Below are positions 6,287-7,798 of a stretch of 7,798 nt of DNA, in pieces. Under the pieces are notes generated by a model. The model made no database searches. It saw only the letters and a program-made list of their open reading frames with translations, and was not told the DNA's origin. The translations under genes and the position numbers were made by a program. The stretch is from an uncultured Oscillospiraceae bacterium (lineage in GTDB: Bacteria > Bacillota > Clostridia > Oscillospirales > Ruminococcaceae). The stretch lies in assembly GCA_910577365.1 (NCBI GenBank), contig CAJTMU010000102.1, forward strand, positions 1 through 7,798, written 5' to 3'. Within the stretch, counting starts at the first letter, position 1, and the number at the start of each line of letters is the position of its first letter.

Positions 6287-6293
6287 AAGGAGG
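6287..6293 (+). promoter_or_regulatory. Strong ribosome binding site AAGGAGG of the GH27 gene
   Basis: AAGGAGG lies 6 bases before ATG 6300 and fixes that start. It sits just after the structured element's outer stem, so folding of that stem could affect its access. Confidence 0.85.
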
Positions 6294-6299
6294 AAAAAT

Positions 6300-7565
6300 A
6301 TGGTTGCAAAAACGCCGCCCATGGGGTGGAACAGCTGGGACTGCTACGGAGCTTCGGTAAATGAGGCTACCGTACGCGCAAACGCCGAATTTATGGCGAA
6401 AAATCTTAAGGAGTACGGTTGGGAGTATATCGTGGTGGATATCCAGTGGTATGAACCTACGGCAAACAGCCATGAATATCACCCGTTCGCCGACCTCTGT
6501 GTCGATGAATATTCAAGGGTGATACCTGCCGAGAACCGTTTTCCGTCATCGGCTGGAGGAAAGGGCTTTGCGCCGCTTGCGGAGTACGTTCACTCGCTGG
6601 GTCTGAAATTCGGCATACACATTATGAGGGGCATTCCGCGGCAGGCAGTACGCGATAATCTCCCGATAAAAGGGTGCGATAAGACCGCGCGTGATATCGC
6701 GAGATTCAACAGCATATGCTCGTGGAATCCCGATATGTATGGAGTGGACGCCGCAAAGGACGGAGCGCGTGCTTACTATGACAGCATTTTTGAGCTGTAC
6801 GCTGGTTGGGGCGTGGATTTTATAAAGGTGGACGATATCTGCCGTGAGCTGCCTCACGAGGAGGCGGAGCTGATAATGCTCAGCGATGCTCTGCACAGCT
6901 GCGGGCGTGATATGGTTCTTTCGCTGTCGCCGGGTCCTGCTCTTCCTGAAAAAGCGGAGCTGTATAAGGAAATATCCAATATGTGGCGCATTACGGACGA
7001 TTTCTGGGACAAGTGGGAGCTGCTGCATGATATGTTCTCACGGGCGCAGACATGGTGCATACACGCGGGAGCTGGACATTTCCCTGACTGCGATATGCTG
7101 CCGATAGGGAATATTTTGCAGGATTATGACAAGGCTAATACCACAAAGTTCACCAAGGACGAGCAGGTAACTATGATGACGCTGTGGTCGGTTATGCGCT
7201 CTCCGCTTATCATCGGCGGCGAGATGACGCGGTTTGACGAGTTTACAATGAGCCTGCTCACCAACCGCGAGCTGCTGGAGGTGCTTAACAATACCCATTC
7301 CGCACATCCGCTTTTCCGCCGTAAAACCGAAGACGGCGAGGAGATAGCATGGTTTACTTCCCATGTAAACGGGGAAAGCTATTATATTGCGCTGTTCAAC
7401 GCGGGAGAAACAGAGCGCGACATCTCTGCCGCTTTGCCGATAGAGCGGGAATTTGCGGCATATGACGTCTGGAGCGGCAAGACAGCGGGCACCGTGAACG
7501 GAACCGCAACCGCAAGGGTAAAGCCCCACGGCGCGAAGCTTCTGAAATTGACAGCCGTAAATTAA
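6300..7565 (+). CDS. Glycoside hydrolase family 27 (alpha-galactosidase / beta-L-arabinopyranosidase type)
   Basis: A 421-aa retaining GH27 enzyme; the family removes alpha-D-galactose, alpha-N-acetylgalactosamine or beta-L-arabinopyranose. The TIM barrel opens with TPPMGWNSWD (5-14) and carries FIKVDD with nucleophile D178 and WRITDDFWDKW with acid/base D234. A C-terminal beta domain follows from about 320. Two features differ from common alpha-galactosidases: the DD-x-W motif that binds the sugar's C4/C6 hydroxyls reads VDIQW (47-50), with Ile48 replacing the second Asp, and a MRGIPRQAV segment (109-117) follows strand 3. The exact sugar is therefore uncertain. It has no signal peptide, so it is cytosolic. 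It lies 420 bases after the GH95 gene on the same strand; both carry a pair of the same structured elements upstream, which suggests shared control. No terminator with a T tract follows. Confidence 0.93.
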   Translation: MVAKTPPMGWNSWDCYGASVNEATVRANAEFMAKNLKEYGWEYIVVDIQWYEPTANSHEYHPFADLCVDEYSRVIPAENRFPSSAGGKGFAPLAEYVHSLGLKFGIHIMRGIPRQAVRDNLPIKGCDKTARDIARFNSICSWNPDMYGVDAAKDGARAYYDSIFELYAGWGVDFIKVDDICRELPHEEAELIMLSDALHSCGRDMVLSLSPGPALPEKAELYKEISNMWRITDDFWDKWELLHDMFSRAQTWCIHAGAGHFPDCDMLPIGNILQDYDKANTTKFTKDEQVTMMTLWSVMRSPLIIGGEMTRFDEFTMSLLTNRELLEVLNNTHSAHPLFRRKTEDGEEIAWFTSHVNGESYYIALFNAGETERDISAALPIEREFAAYDVWSGKTAGTVNGTATARVKPHGAKLLKLTAVN

Positions 7566-7579
7566 TACGTTAATCCGGT

Positions 7580-7798
7580 TTGCTTGCTGAGGGCGTATAC
7601 GCGGCAGTTGACTGCCATGGGGGTGAGGAAATAAAAAAGAAAATAGCGGAAATAAAGGCAGCGCTCAAACTGCTTAAAACGGCGGAGGGCAGGCGGGAGG
7701 TTTACAGCAGGTATAAGGAGATTATCCTCTACTTCGTTTTTGGGGTCGGGACGACCATAATCTCGTTTGGTTCGTTTTATCCCCCGATGGAACCCTAT
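7580..7798 (+). CDS. Partial reading frame, possible GtrA-like membrane protein N-terminus
   Basis: An open frame of 73 codons runs off the right edge. After a charged, Lys/Glu-rich amphipathic stretch it reads SRYKEIILYFVFGVGTT followed by hydrophobic residues. This resembles the start of clostridial GtrA-family proteins (small multi-pass proteins linked to polyprenyl-glycan flipping), where a KYKEI-LY-FGV-TT segment leads into the first membrane helix. The sequence past that point matches less well. The start is unresolved: TTG 7580 is the only standard in-frame start and has no ribosome binding site. GGGGGTGAGG (7619-7628) looks like a ribosome binding site, but no in-frame ATG, GTG or TTG follows at usable spacing. 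ATG 7617 is one base out of frame. Confidence 0.4.
   Translation, partial: MLAEGVYAAVDCHGGEEIKKKIAEIKAALKLLKTAEGRREVYSRYKEIILYFVFGVGTTIISFGSFYPPMEPY
7593..7616. repeat. Two abutting perfect palindromes between the GH27 gene and the next frame
   Basis: GCGTATACGC (7593-7602) is a perfect 10-bp palindrome. It is followed with no gap by GGCAGT-TG-ACTGCC (7603-7616), a 6-bp inverted repeat with a 2-base centre. No T tract follows. They could be operator sites or a compact hairpin before the downstream gene. Confidence 0.5.

Noticed and set aside
6062..6364. 100-aa plus-strand open frame
   Set aside because: It lies over the two structured repeat copies and overlaps the start of the GH27 gene in another frame. 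Its peptide shows a duplicated EREVKRSV-type motif that is just the DNA repeat translated, and it has no ribosome binding site.

Overview
The window looks like chromosomal DNA from a Clostridia-class Bacillota, most likely a gut or rumen Oscillospiraceae/Ruminococcus-like organism. This rests on the moderate GC with AT-rich intergenic gaps, strong AGGAGG-type ribosome binding sites, perfect TTGACA-N17-TATAAT promoters, a short single-CBM48 GlgB, and cytosolic plant/host-glycan glycosidases. The taxon is an inference; no marker gene is present.

Left part (1-2284), leftward transcription. Positions 1-184 hold only unassignable open-frame remnants. A tRNA-Gly with anticodon CCC (285-358, minus strand) has its own consensus promoter (426-454) and a 13-bp hairpin terminator (231-277). 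Upstream of it on the same strand is glgB (485-2284), a glycogen branching enzyme without other glg genes in view. Middle (2285-3137): a divergent regulatory region with a perfect promoter, flanked by palindromes, drives a TetR-family regulator.

Right part (3138-7798), rightward transcription. Two glycoside hydrolases follow: a GH95 alpha-L-fucosidase-type enzyme (3558-5879) and a GH27 alpha-galactosidase/beta-L-arabinopyranosidase-type enzyme (6300-7565). Neither has a signal peptide, so they probably trim imported fucosylated and galactosylated oligosaccharides in the cytosol. A partial reading frame resembling the N-terminus of a GtrA-family membrane protein runs off the right edge.

The most notable feature is not a gene. 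Four related structured elements occur as two tandem pairs, one pair directly upstream of each glycosidase gene (3299-3409 and 3456-3536 before GH95; 5997-6141 and 6157-6280 before GH27). Each carries a GCAGGAA-A/T-rich core and a hairpin with a purine-rich GAAG/GCGGAG-type loop. Three of the four also show a closing stem with the core as its 5' strand, and the last copy of each pair ends just before the ribosome binding site. The best copy folds as a perfect three-way junction ending in a T-rich run. It is either a dispersed palindromic repeat or a cis-acting leader RNA shared by the two sugar-hydrolase genes, and I cannot assign it to a named family.
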